From Pycnococcus provasolii (taxonomy: Eukaryota > Chlorophyta > Pseudoscourfieldiophyceae > Pseudoscourfieldiales), in NCBI GenBank assembly GCA_049487715.1, contig CP150567.1, positions 496,001 to 560,000 of the forward strand: a stretch of DNA of 64,000 bases. The letters run 5' to 3'. Below the pieces are notes generated by a model that was not told the DNA's origin, ran no database searches, and was given only the letters and a program-made list of their open reading frames with translations. Below are positions 1-9,600 of this stretch, one piece after another (within the stretch, counting starts at the first letter, position 1; each line of letters starts with the position of its first letter). The translations under genes were made by a program, and so were the position numbers.

Positions 1-1070
1 TTTTCCAGTGGGTTCCCAGGTTAGATTCCAACGCGCTTGGATCATCGGGGGCATCTGATAAGGCACCGCGTGGATTTGACGGCGACCTTCGCATGCTCGC
101 GACGCAGCACGGATTCATTACTGTGCTGTCGACGTGGACGGATGGCGATCGCGTTTTGGTTGGCGACATGATGAAAAGTATTAGCCTAGTACAGCTTGTG
201 AATGTGAAGGGAGCCAATGGCAGTGGCGCATCTGCGGCGGCGGCTGACGCAGGAGGAGGAGGTGGTGGTGGTACAGGTACAGGTGCAGGTGCAGGTGCGG
301 GTGCAGGAGGAGGTGCAGGTGCAGGTGCAGGTGCTGCGCCTTCGTCCACGCGGCTGGTGAATGAGCACGCTTGGGTGTCCGAGCAGTCTGACGTTGCGAT
401 GAGAGAAGTGTGCCGAGACTATGGATCGATGTGGACAACCGCGTCGGCCACACTCGACAGCCGTCACTATCTTGCTTGTGAGAACATGTACAACTTGTAC
501 ACATGCCGCCGCGACCCGAACGCCGTCACGGATGACGAGCGTCGTCGCCTGGAGTTTGTTGGCGGATTCCACCTAGGAGAGCACGTGAATCGCTTCCGCG
601 AAGGTTCTCTCGTGATGCGTGCGAGTGCCGCGTCGTCGGGAAGCATTTCCAGCCTGACGCCCAAGCTCGTGTTTGGCTGCGTGAGCGGTATGCTTGGCGT
701 AGTGGCGAGCGTGAACCACGACGAGTTTGCCGTCTTGAGCCGCCTTCAGGCTGCTGCCATTAAGGTGCTGCAGGGTGTTGGCGACATGCCGTACAACCCA
801 TGGCGCAAGTTTGTGACGTCGAGCCGTGCTGACGAGTGCCGCAACTTTATTGACGGCGACGTGGTGGAGAGCATCTTGGACATGTCTCGTGACGATGCGG
901 AGCGCGTGTGGGCAGAGGCGACGGCTATGTACGGAAGAAATGGTGGCGGAGAGGCTGCCGCACCTGCCGCCGCGTCCGTGGGGGGAGCTAGCATGGAGCT
1001 TCCTACGGTGCTGTCGAGCGCGAGCGCAATGCTCAAGTACGTGGAGGAGGTGTCAAGACTGTGCCATTGA
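1..1070 (+). CDS. DDB1: DDB1, C-terminal part (5' end outside window)
   Basis: The frame is open from base 3 and gives about 355 residues matching the C-terminal propeller (CPSF_A region) of DDB1, the adaptor of CUL4 ubiquitin ligases used in DNA repair and protein turnover. Family landmarks seen in order are a 'VLVGDMMKSI' strand, 'ENMYNLYTCRRD', 'GGFHLGEHVNRFREGSLVM', 'LVFGCVSGMLGVV', and the end block 'FIDGDVVESILDMS' followed by a C-terminal helix. An unusual Gly/Ala/Thr insert lies around bases 225-345, made by a GGTGCA-type hexamer repeat. It falls between two conserved strands, so it is probably a surface loop. The first ATG in the window (93) is internal, not the start. Identity is secure; the N-terminal two thirds are missing only because of the window edge. 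Confidence 0.93.
   Translation, partial: FQWVPRLDSNALGSSGASDKAPRGFDGDLRMLATQHGFITVLSTWTDGDRVLVGDMMKSISLVQLVNVKGANGSGASAAAADAGGGGGGGTGTGAGAGAGAGGGAGAGAGAAPSSTRLVNEHAWVSEQSDVAMREVCRDYGSMWTTASATLDSRHYLACENMYNLYTCRRDPNAVTDDERRRLEFVGGFHLGEHVNRFREGSLVMRASAASSGSISSLTPKLVFGCVSGMLGVVASVNHDEFAVLSRLQAAAIKVLQGVGDMPYNPWRKFVTSSRADECRNFIDGDVVESILDMSRDDAERVWAEATAMYGRNGGGEAAAPAAASVGGASMELPTVLSSASAMLKYVEEVSRLCH
225..345 (+). repeat. GGTGCA/GGA minisatellite inside DDB1
   Basis: Short GGT/GCA/GGA units repeat in frame and encode a Gly-Ala loop in DDB1. Length is likely polymorphic. Confidence 0.8.
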
Positions 1071-1217
1071 TTTGATTTGATTGATTGGTAATTGAGATAA
1101 ATACCTATCGTAATTAATCCCCCTCGTTTGTTTTGCCTCGCCTCTCCCATTTCACTTCCTCACCAGGGAGCAATCACTCTTTTGTACATCCATCCAGCGC
1201 GTTTCAGCACCTTCGCC

Positions 1218-1472
1218 ATGTCGAAGTTCCGCTTCTTCGTCGTCGCCAGCGCGTTCGTCTTCGCCGTCGCCTTCTTCGTCTTCGTCTTCGTCATCACCGC
1301 GCCGACGACGACAACCTCCGCTCGCAGCTGCTTGAGCGTACATAGCCATCCATTGAATCGTCCCCACCGTGCCGCTGCCGTATCGACGACGAATGAATTC
1401 GACATATCTGCAAGTGGTACGGTTTCGTTGGTGTCGTGTGTCTGGCCGCGGCCCGTCCCTCCGTGTCCGTAG
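1218..1472 (+). CDS. Possible small membrane protein, 84 aa
   Basis: An ATG frame opens with 'MSKFRFFVV' and continues into one strongly hydrophobic segment of about 30 residues (Val/Phe/Ala), followed by a Thr/Ser-rich region. The first 30 codons end almost entirely in C or G, as in the confident genes of this window, while the second half loses that bias. It could be a real signal-anchored protein, the first exon of a longer gene, or a chance product of a TTCGTC-rich tract. No family is recognised. Confidence 0.33.
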   Translation: MSKFRFFVVASAFVFAVAFFVFVFVITAPTTTTSARSCLSVHSHPLNRPHRAAAVSTTNEFDISASGTVSLVSCVWPRPVPPCP

Positions 1473-2238
1473 GTGGGGGCCCTCCTTCCCCGTGGGTAGC
1501 GCTCCTCTGGCGCTCGCTCGGTTCCGTCGTGCGTCCTTGCCGCCCGGGAGCTTGACATTTTCGTTCGTCTGGAAAGTTGCTGTCCAGCGATACCTTCAGC
1601 TTCGTATAAAGCGATGGCGCAGTGAGCATGACCTGCGCTTGCCGTCAAGGAATTCATGCGTTCAGCTGAAGCACTCAACAACCCAACCGTTCTTGAGACC
1701 CATGAGCAAAATGCACAATCGCGTCGCCTCGGCCGACGCGAACGCGCCCTCCCCGCACTCGGCGCCGGCTACGTCGTCGTCGCAACGACGCGAAGCGCGT
1801 CGTCGACGGTGGTGCGATAATGCATTGCAATAGCACAATGAACTCCAACCGCGTGTCCGACCTCACGACCGGGATCCCAAAAGTCCCTCCGAAACCCTAA
1901 AATTCCCGGTTGTGATTAAACTTTATGTTAACTCAAATTCTCGAACGGATCTGATATTGTGATGTTAACTCTCAATAAAAATTCAGAAATTCTCGGAGGG
2001 GCTCGACGAATCTTCCCCCAAGTCGGTCTTCGCTGTTGTTGACGTGTGTCCAGCCCTGACCCCGGCCGATCATTTTCAATGTCAGGTTGTTCTGCTGATA
2101 CCACACCGACCACGACAGCGGCCACTCCTAAGTCGGCAAAGAGGCAACGTTCATACCGATCGGCTCTGCTGACTTCATTCCGTCGATCCAAAAAACATCA
2201 AGAAGACGCGTGACGACATTTCGCCAGAAACTACGACG
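1473..2238. promoter_or_regulatory. Intergenic / upstream region of the methyltransferase gene
   Basis: No convincing gene is seen. An exact AAACCCTAA (plant-type telo-box) lies at 1892-1900, about 340 bases upstream of the methyltransferase ATG. The 16-mer GACCGGGATCCCAAAA at 1867-1882 recurs at 20564. Confidence 0.4.
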
Positions 2239-3129
2239 ATGACGACGACAACAAGCACCGCCATCACTAATGTTGATGAGACGACGAAGACGACGCAAGA
2301 GCCAGATACTGCTGACGGTGGTCCATCACTCAACGAGTGCGTCACGGATATGGCAACGCGCGAGAAACGTGAGAAGGTGAGTAAGAGCTTCTTCCCAAAT
2401 ACCGGGTACAACTACGATCGATGTGTGGCATACGCGACACTTGGTTTCGATGCGGAGTGGAAGCGACTGCTCTTGCGCCAAATTCCAACGTCTTCTAAGA
2501 ACGTCCTCGAACTGGCGAGCGGCACCGCGATTGTCAGTAAGCGCATCCTCAAGCGTTGTGGAGTGTTCACGACAAAGTTGACGTGTGTTGACATCACTGA
2601 TGATTATGTCGATGTCGCCAAGGCGAAATTGGCTGCGCTCGAAGAGAAGGAAAATCAGAAGCGCAACAAGGGCAAGAAGGAGAAGGAGGAGGGCAAGATT
2701 GATGTCGCGTACGTCATCAAGAATGCGGAGGACATCACCGAGGAGGATCTCCAGAGTCGTGGACCATTCGACTGCGTCGTATCTTCCTACATTCCCAAGT
2801 ACGTCGATGCTGAGAAGGTGATCAGTTCCATCGAGCCGCATCTGACGGAAGGTGCCACGCTTGTTGTGCATGATTTTGACGTACCGTACGCAGGACCGTG
2901 TCGTTGGATTTGGCACGCTCACATGGACATCTGGGCATGGATGGGGCCGAAGATGTTCGGTAAGGAATGGGCAGCTTGCTTCGAGGCGAACCTGAAGGAA
3001 CTCATCATCAAGAGTGACTGGGCGAAGGTCTGGTCGGACAAGCTGAAGGAGCGTGGCTGCTGGAGTGACGTGAAGATTCACAGGATCACGCTCGGTGGTG
3101 CGAGCCTCGTCACAGCCAAAAAGAATTGA
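2239..3129 (+). CDS. UbiE/COQ5-like class I SAM-dependent methyltransferase
   Basis: This 296-residue protein has a Rossmann-type methyltransferase core: motif I 'VLELASGTAIVS' around residue 95, an acidic 'CVDITDDYVDVAK' after beta-2, and 'FDCVVSSYIPKYVD' at motif IV. A 'YNYDRCVAYATLGFDAEWKR' leader before motif I resembles UbiE/MenG-type enzymes, and 'VVHDFDVP' sits where that family has its 'DF' motif. A Lys/Glu-rich insert (about residues 135-155) is unusual. No clear transit peptide is seen, only a Thr-rich, Ser/Asp-containing leader. The ATG at 2239 is the first in frame. The substrate cannot be told from sequence. Confidence 0.75.
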   Translation: MTTTTSTAITNVDETTKTTQEPDTADGGPSLNECVTDMATREKREKVSKSFFPNTGYNYDRCVAYATLGFDAEWKRLLLRQIPTSSKNVLELASGTAIVSKRILKRCGVFTTKLTCVDITDDYVDVAKAKLAALEEKENQKRNKGKKEKEEGKIDVAYVIKNAEDITEEDLQSRGPFDCVVSSYIPKYVDAEKVISSIEPHLTEGATLVVHDFDVPYAGPCRWIWHAHMDIWAWMGPKMFGKEWAACFEANLKELIIKSDWAKVWSDKLKERGCWSDVKIHRITLGGASLVTAKKN

Positions 3130-3345
3130 ACTGAACAACAAGGTGAGGTGACGAAGGTGAGACCATGCTGAGCTGTGCGTTGATGTTGCACATTAATTAG
3201 CTTTGGATGATGATGATCACGGCAGAGGGTGAGGATGATTGATTGAATGGTGTGAGGAAGGTGAATAGGTTTGGTGGACGGACTGTTGGAGGGATCCACA
3301 ACATGTTACTAAGTGTCACTCCTCCAGTTCCTCCACGTCATGCCT

Positions 3346-4479
3346 CTATCTCCTCCTCCTCCACGAGTCCACCACATTGCCAGCAGCTTGCAGAGCCTCC
3401 GCCATCGCAGCCTCATCCTCCTCGATGCGCTCACAACTCGACGCACCAAGCGCATCTTTCACAGCCTTGCGCGCGTACCCGCCAAATGCCACGCCGCCAA
3501 GGCGACTGATCAGCCCGTCGTGCTTTTCCACATACCGTCGCGTTGCATCGTTTGTGCCACCGGCAAGCTGCACGAAATGACCAGCTGGAATCAAGTTTCG
3601 ATCAAAAGCCGTGCGCGCGAGCGAGACCGCGTCTCGCGCGGCACCATGACCAACGTCACCCGTCATCGGCCTGCCATCGAGCTGCCAGACGCGCACCATG
3701 TCTGGCGATGCGTTGGCACTCAGAATGTCGTTCAGGCGTGGAATCAGCGGCAGGGCGGTCTCGGGCAGCGAAACGGCGAGCAATTTCAGGTGTTCGTGAC
3801 ATCCAAGATCCTGCCACATCTGCCTGATCGATTCGCCGTCATCTAAACCCGTCGTGTGTATCTCCAGGGCATCCACCGCATGGCTTCTGATCAGCTGAGC
3901 CGTGTCCGAGGCGGTGCGGCGGTACGACGCCGCCTCTATGAGGCCGTGCGGGCAGGCGGGGAAGCACCGACCGCAGCCGTAGCACTGCGCCTCGCTGACG
4001 CGAACGGACGTGGCCCCGACAGCCCGTTCGCTGGAAATAGCGTCCGCGGGGCACACGCGCACGCAAGGTTGCGTGCAGTCCGCGGGGCACATGGCAGCCT
4101 GCGTGAGCTGTGCCTTGCGAAAGTGCGGGTCGGACTCGTCGTCGTTCACCGACACCATGAGCAGAGGTCGAGCGTGCACGCTTCCCGTGTCCATCGCCGC
4201 ATCTATGCCCTCCACCGTCGCTCGAACGACGGACGGATTCGCCGCGACGTCGATGCAGTCAACGCCCACGCTCGCATAAATGAACGCAAGGTTACGAATC
4301 TGCGGCGCGTCTTCGAACGACGCGCCTGCGATGAGCTTTACCCACTGCGACTGCATGAGCCGGTCTAGGTATCGCAACTTCACGCCGCGAGCGTGAGCGC
4401 GGCGGGGCGGCGCGACGTCGTGAGAGGACCGACGGTTGCCGACGCGCGAGTATCCCATGGCCGAAGCACCTGACGACAT
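3346..4479 (-). CDS. LdpA-like 4Fe-4S protein (light-dependent period family)
   Basis: This 377-residue protein carries two ferredoxin-type cysteine clusters, 'CPADCTQPCVRVCP' near residues 130-143 and 'CYGCGRCFPACP' near 165-176. They are embedded in an N-terminal 'WVKLIAGASFEDAPQIRNLAFIYASVGVDCIDVAA' TIM-barrel-like segment and a C-terminal region typical of LdpA. LdpA was described in cyanobacteria as an iron-sulfur protein that feeds light and redox state to the clock; plastid-bearing eukaryotes keep a homologue. The Ser/Arg-rich first 30 residues fit a plastid transit peptide (inference). Divergent to the LTR element, whose insertion lies about 110 bases upstream of this ATG and may affect its promoter. 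Confidence 0.85.
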   Translation of the reverse strand: MSSGASAMGYSRVGNRRSSHDVAPPRRAHARGVKLRYLDRLMQSQWVKLIAGASFEDAPQIRNLAFIYASVGVDCIDVAANPSVVRATVEGIDAAMDTGSVHARPLLMVSVNDDESDPHFRKAQLTQAAMCPADCTQPCVRVCPADAISSERAVGATSVRVSEAQCYGCGRCFPACPHGLIEAASYRRTASDTAQLIRSHAVDALEIHTTGLDDGESIRQMWQDLGCHEHLKLLAVSLPETALPLIPRLNDILSANASPDMVRVWQLDGRPMTGDVGHGAARDAVSLARTAFDRNLIPAGHFVQLAGGTNDATRRYVEKHDGLISRLGGVAFGGYARKAVKDALGASSCERIEEDEAAMAEALQAAGNVVDSWRRRR

Positions 4480-4592
4480 GTCTCGACCTTTTTTTTTGTG
4501 ACTGGCAAGTGACTGGACAAAAAGCGAGCAAAAAGGAGGTCAAAAAGGGGAAAATGGGAAAAACAAAAATATCTAAATACTGTAACCGGCTC

Positions 4593-4736
4593 TGTCGAGA
4601 TTATACCTTACATGCCTTGTGGGGAACCGTTGTTGAGGACTCGAGATCCCAGAGGGATAAGGGGACGCGGCCCCTGGTTGTCTAAGTTGTAAGAATACTC
4701 TTTTCTTTTTTTTTCTTTTTCTACTTATTCTCTTCA
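4593..4736 (+). repeat. 5' LTR
   Basis: It starts TGTCGAG and ends CTCTTCA. It contains a GGGGACGCGGCCCC palindrome and a T/C-rich 3' third. By eye it is identical to 6277-6420 over all 144 bases. Confidence 0.93.
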
Positions 4737-4752
4737 GGTTATGAGCCTCAAG
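4737..4752 (+). promoter_or_regulatory. Primer-binding site, complementary to a tRNA-Met anticodon arm
   Basis: The sequence immediately after the LTR, GGTTATGAGCCTCAAG, is the complement of CTTGAGGCTCATAACC. That contains the loop CTCATAA with a CAT anticodon and a near-complementary stem in place. This fits a half-tRNA-Met primer as used by copia of Drosophila and some other Ty1/copia elements, rather than a tRNA 3' end. Confidence 0.6.
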
Positions 4753-5456
4753 TTGTGAAACAGCTACGCTACCTTAAGTCAGCCTCGAACTTCACAGTCT
4801 TTGATACACTTCTTCCGACGAATCACTTTCAGCTCACAAATATATTGACTAGAAACCGAGGTTGCCTTTCGACCTATTTTCCCGTTGTGTGTCAGACCAC
4901 TTCGAAAACCTTTCCTGGCAAGTCGGTTTCCAACTGACATTGAGTCTGAACATAAAAGTTATTCTGCGCATTTCCACCGTTTTTGCTTGTCAACCTTGAT
5001 CTTTTTCGCCGTCTCTTCGCCTCGCAGCGCCTCTTGCTGGCGCCGACGGGGACTTTTCTCGATTCGGTTCCACATCGCGAGTTTTTTGGTTCTCTTTTTG
5101 GAAAAAACACAAACCCGATTCCTCGAGCTCTCCTCATGGGTTCCCAGAAACATAACCCTAGTTAGCAACTCCTGGATCACCTTTGAAAGTTGTGACGTCA
5201 TCCTGAACTGGACAACTCAAAACCACCGCTATTTTACCGTCTAAACGCTCTTCCGAAGAAGTACAGAATTACCGAACCAGGCACAACTGACATGGGCACT
5301 CGGAATAAGGTATCGTTCGCAGATGGCATCATCCTCACTCAAGATCTTTACGTGAGTAATCTTGAGGTTTGGTTTCACATCGGCTGCAAATCACGACGAC
5401 TCCATTGGCCCACGGAACGACACTTCGCGGGCAGATGAGGCGAGCGCGTCACCTCG

Positions 5457-5801
5457 CCCAGTTTGTGGGTGCAATCCTCTACGCGGCATCATCAGGCCTC
5501 ATCGACCGTACGACGATGTCACACGTCTTCTACCACCATCGAACTTCAGCTTGCTGTCTCGGTCCTTTCTGGACAATCACCGAGGAATAGTCAATCCAAC
5601 TCGAACGTCCGCTCCTCATCGGTCTGCGCGCAAGCTGGGAGCACCACGGATCGCCGTCCCATCGGGTCTTTTCTTCTTATGTGGGCCGATTTCTGCGTCT
5701 TCCTCACGCCGTCCTTATCCGTTGTCCGAAGTCATGGCACTTCGGAGCTATCGGGGCTTCTCTTCGTCGCTTCTGAGTCCTTGGTGGCGCAGGTCCAACT
5801 T
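5457..5801 (+). pseudogene. Degenerate copia-type RT end / RNase H remnant
   Basis: In one frame 'FVGAILYAA' (5459 on) resembles the copia 'VGALLY' block. In a second frame 'LAVSVLSGQ' (about 5550) resembles 'FAVSVLSRF'. In the same second frame, 5646-5801 holds 'DRRPIGSFL' followed by 'VVRS' and 'SELSGLLFVASESL', which follows the spacing of the copia RNase H signature (D-R-R-x-x-G, then V-A-x-S-x-x-E-x-E-x-x-x-L). The match is weak and broken, so this is a tentative reading. Confidence 0.35.
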
Positions 5802-6267
5802 CATTTCACGGTTCAACGGAGCTGAGCGCTCGTCGTCATCCGACGTCGCACGCGAACGACACTCGAGTCCGCGCGAGTTCATCAGTTCACATCGACACGA
5901 CGGTCTGCGTGCCAGGATCAGCTCGCTGCATCTGCGAACCTCTGGGGCTTCCTTCCTCGTGCATGTTCTGACGGTTCGGCCTCCGTGCCGCTGGTTGAGG
6001 TAACAGGCCACCTCACAATAACACAGACATCTCAGAAGATAAGGTCAATACACATACCAAAAGAAACAAAAATCAAAACATCACAAAAACAAATACAAAT
6101 CGAAACATCACGAAAACGAATACAAATTCAAAACATTACAAAAACAAATAAAAATTAATCAATCATACAAGACCTTGACAAACCAAATAAGAAGAACGAA
6201 GAAATGAAGATACAAACTAAACAACTAAACAACGCTACTTGCCAGCTTTCATACCAGGCATAGCAGC

Positions 6268-6276
6268 GAGGGGAAG
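6268..6276 (+). promoter_or_regulatory. Polypurine tract of the LTR element
   Basis: GAGGGGAAG directly abuts the 3' LTR, in the position of the plus-strand primer. Confidence 0.75.
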
Positions 6277-6420
6277 TGTCGAGATTATACCTTACATGCC
6301 TTGTGGGGAACCGTTGTTGAGGACTCGAGATCCCAGAGGGATAAGGGGACGCGGCCCCTGGTTGTCTAAGTTGTAAGAATACTCTTTTCTTTTTTTTTCT
6401 TTTTCTACTTATTCTCTTCA
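6277..6420 (+). repeat. 3' LTR
   Basis: Identical copy of 4593-4736, followed by the target duplication GGCTC. The myosin stop lies about 220 bases beyond. Confidence 0.93.
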
Positions 6421-6641
6421 GGCTCACCCTTTCTTAGTCCTTAGTTAGGGGATCACCTATGATGATCCCTCGACTCATCAGGCCGAGATGTGAGACATGT
6501 AGGGTACGTGCTCTGATACTTTTTTTAAAATGTGACAGGACAGCAACGATGGACGACGTGGTATAAGTACGAAAGAAAACAAAAGAGGCATTCATTACAC
6601 TAAGCTTAGAAAGAAAGGTGCTGCTGCTGCGGCGGCGGCGG

Positions 6642-9600
6642 CTACGTCTGATTCTCCTTCCCCGTCGCCAGCGCCGCACTTGGGCTCGGTCGCGGGGCGC
6701 CCGCCGCATCCTTCGGGCTCGGTGTTGTTGCCGTGCCCACGTTCGTCTTCAAAAAGTCAAAGGAGGTGTTGTCGCTCAACAACTCGGGAGTTGGGAGCTT
6801 CTCCAGGCTGAGGTCGGGCATGTTCGTCGCGATCTCGTCCATGGTGAATGGCACGCTCATGTCGTCATCGAGCAAGAACGAGTTGGATCCGCTGTTATCC
6901 TCTAGCATGAGCTGCTTCATTGAGCTCAAAACTTGCGTGCTCACCGTCTCCGTGCCGTACCGGTCGTCCCAGTACATGGTCGATATCCTGTACAGCTGTT
7001 GGATGCTCAGGCATGGGCACATGTCGCTGGTGATCTCCGCAAGGCTCTTGCGCGGCTTGTGATGCACGACCAGGAACGTCACAGCCTGCCGGATGTACCT
7101 CATCTCATCCCAGCTATCGCCGAGCCACTGATTTCCAACACTGTGGATCCAGTGCTCCAATTCCGCGAGACCCGTCTTCACGTACTCGCCGTTCGAAAAG
7201 CTGCAGCACTCGCGGCGAAGCAGCAGTGCATTGAATAGCTGAACGTTGATGAAAGAGAACACCTGCTTGAACAGCTTCTGGATGAGGAACGAGCTCACAT
7301 TATTCTTCTGCAGCGTGCGAAGCAATTCGTCGAGCACGTTCAGAATCGTATTCCAGCACGATGTGGCCGCTCCCATCTGGTGCTCATCATCATCCGCGCC
7401 GCCCGACGACTTGGGCGAGCCGATGCTGCCCTGACGCGCGAGAGGGTGATCGCCACCCGCACTTCCCGCGCCCCGAATTTGTCCGCGCGTCGCGCCGCCG
7501 CCAGCGCCGCCACCCTCCTTTCTGGGCTGCTGGATGCAGCTCGTGAGAAGCGGAGTCACTTCCTTCTTCACGTTGTCTCGAAGCATGCCATAAATTTTCT
7601 CCGCAAATGCTGCGAGCTGCTGCTTGAAGAGAAGTGCTGGGTACTTCGCCTCGACGCTGGCCATTCCAGCCGACGCGGTAACGCCGCCAATGCCAAACGC
7701 GGCTAGCCCCGGAATCACAGGCGATGCTGCGGCACCACCAGGCGAAAGTGCGGTTGCCGCACTCCTATTTGCACCCCCAAAACTGCCAAATGCACGCTGC
7801 AGCATGTTGCTGGCTTGTGCGATGCTCGCTCGCCTCCTGTTGCCGTTCACCCCGCCGCCAGCACCCGATCCCGCACGCAGCGTGCGCTGCAGCAGGCAAA
7901 GAAGCGTGGTGGTGTTGGCAAGCCAGAACGATAGAACGTCGTTGTTCTCGTGGTACCCGTCAATCACCTGCCCCATCGTCTGAATGATCTTGTCGAACAC
8001 GGATGTGCGGTCCGCGCTCAGCGAACCCCACTTCAGCAGGACGACGAACACGGTGCACGCTGCCACCGGGCGTCCCTGGCTAAAGCTGTTCTCCGACCTG
8101 AGCACGCTAAGCAGAGCCTTCTCGTCGCGCTCCGCACGCTCCTTCGCAACCTTCTCTTTCTTCGACTCAAGCTCGTTGATCTTGCCATTGATGTCGCTCT
8201 CCGTCATCGAAGACGCACGCGACGCGCGATTCGACTCCGGCGCGGCGGCCGGCGCGGGCGCCACCTTGGCGGGCGGCGGCGCGGCTGAGGCGGCGCGCAG
8301 CGCCTCCTGCTTCGCCTTGTCAATCTCCTCCATCAGCACCTTGTTCTCGCTCTCGAGGTTGGATAAGCGCGCCTGCAGCTCGTCGTGCGCACGCGCAATC
8401 TTCTCGCGCGCAGCCTCCTTCTCCTCGATGGTCGCGCGAAGAGCGACCATCTCGCTCTCGTGCTCCTGGCGAACGCCCGAAATCTCCGCCTCATGATCCT
8501 CTTTCGCCCTTGCCAACGTCGTGGCGGCAGTCTCCTGCTCCGCCCTCACAGCCTCCTCAGCCATCGCACGAGCCTGCCCCTCCGTTTCAAGCTTCTGCTT
8601 CAACTCGAGCAGCTCCATGTCCTTCGCCGACAAGTTCTCCTTTTCAGCCTCGAGAGCCGCGCGGAGCGATCCCACTTCCCTCTTGTACTCCGTTGCCTCT
8701 GCCGCACTGTTGTGCGCCTCTTCGGCCTGGTGCTTGTACTCCTTCAACTTCGCCTTCAGGTCCTTGCGATCTTCCTGCATCTTTGCAATCGTCTCCTCCT
8801 GCTTCTTCACAGCCGCCTCGAGCTTCTCCTTCTCGTTGCGAATGTTGTTGACGTCTCGCGCCTCCAACCTGAGCTGCTTGAGCACCTTCCTCGCACCCTT
8901 TGCACGATAACGGCTCTGCAGGCGCACGATGCCATGCCGAGCCTTTAAGTACCGACGACGCTGAATCGCCATGCGACCCATGCTCTGCAGAAGTAGAATT
9001 GACATATCGTAGCGCTCCGTCAACGCGGCAAGGCGCTTGCGGTAGCCGCGGTATCCCGCCTGAATCTTCTTCACAGCTCGCCTAGTGCGGCGGAATGCAC
9101 GACACGCGAGGAACATGCGAACACTGGCCTGAAGCTTCGTGGCAGCCTTGAGCTTGCGCAGCTCTCGTGCCCGCATGCGCGCGAGCATGCCCCTGCCTCC
9201 CGCCTGCAGCGTAACCACCGCCTCGCGCATGCGCAGGTAGAGGTCACGCGCCTTCTTGCGACGCCACTCGCGCGCTATCACAATCGCGGATTCTTGCAGC
9301 ACCAACAGCCTCTGCTTGTCGAGAAGCGCCATCTGACCCGCACGCAGGAACACCTTCGTGAGGCCAATCTGAAATCCTTCCAGGCGAGCTTTTGCGCACA
9401 ACTTTTGGCTGATCGCGCGGTCGTCTATATTCTGCCGAAGCAGGTTTGGATCGATCATGTAGAAGCGATTGACGAATTCGGTGAAGAAACGTCGGCTCGG
9501 GTATCCCGCCTGAGAGATTCGCACAGCCTCGAGTACGCCGCCCGCTCGCAGCTGATTCAGCACGTTGCGCGACTCGAAAAGCATTGGAGCGGATGCCACG

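Larger units (their letters stand above)
4588..6425. mobile_element. Non-autonomous LTR retrotransposon (TRIM/LARD-like, Ty1/copia-type)
   Basis: Two identical 144-bp direct repeats (4593-4736 and 6277-6420) begin TG and end CA. They are flanked by the 5-bp target duplication GGCTC (4588-4592 and 6421-6425). A primer-binding-like sequence follows the 5' LTR directly, and a purine tract precedes the 3' LTR. The internal 1.5 kb encodes no intact gag or pol; only a weak copia-like RNase H remnant is visible on the plus strand. LTR identity means insertion was recent. The orientation is plus, given by the order of primer-binding site and purine tract. Confidence 0.9.

Noticed and set aside
1160-1833. 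Overlapping frames on both strands after DDB1
   Set aside because: No consistent codon bias or domain beyond the short hydrophobic frame at 1218-1472.
5362-6003. 213-codon frame in the LTR element as an intact gag gene
   Set aside because: No gag or zinc-knuckle features; the only pol-like traces fall in other frames.
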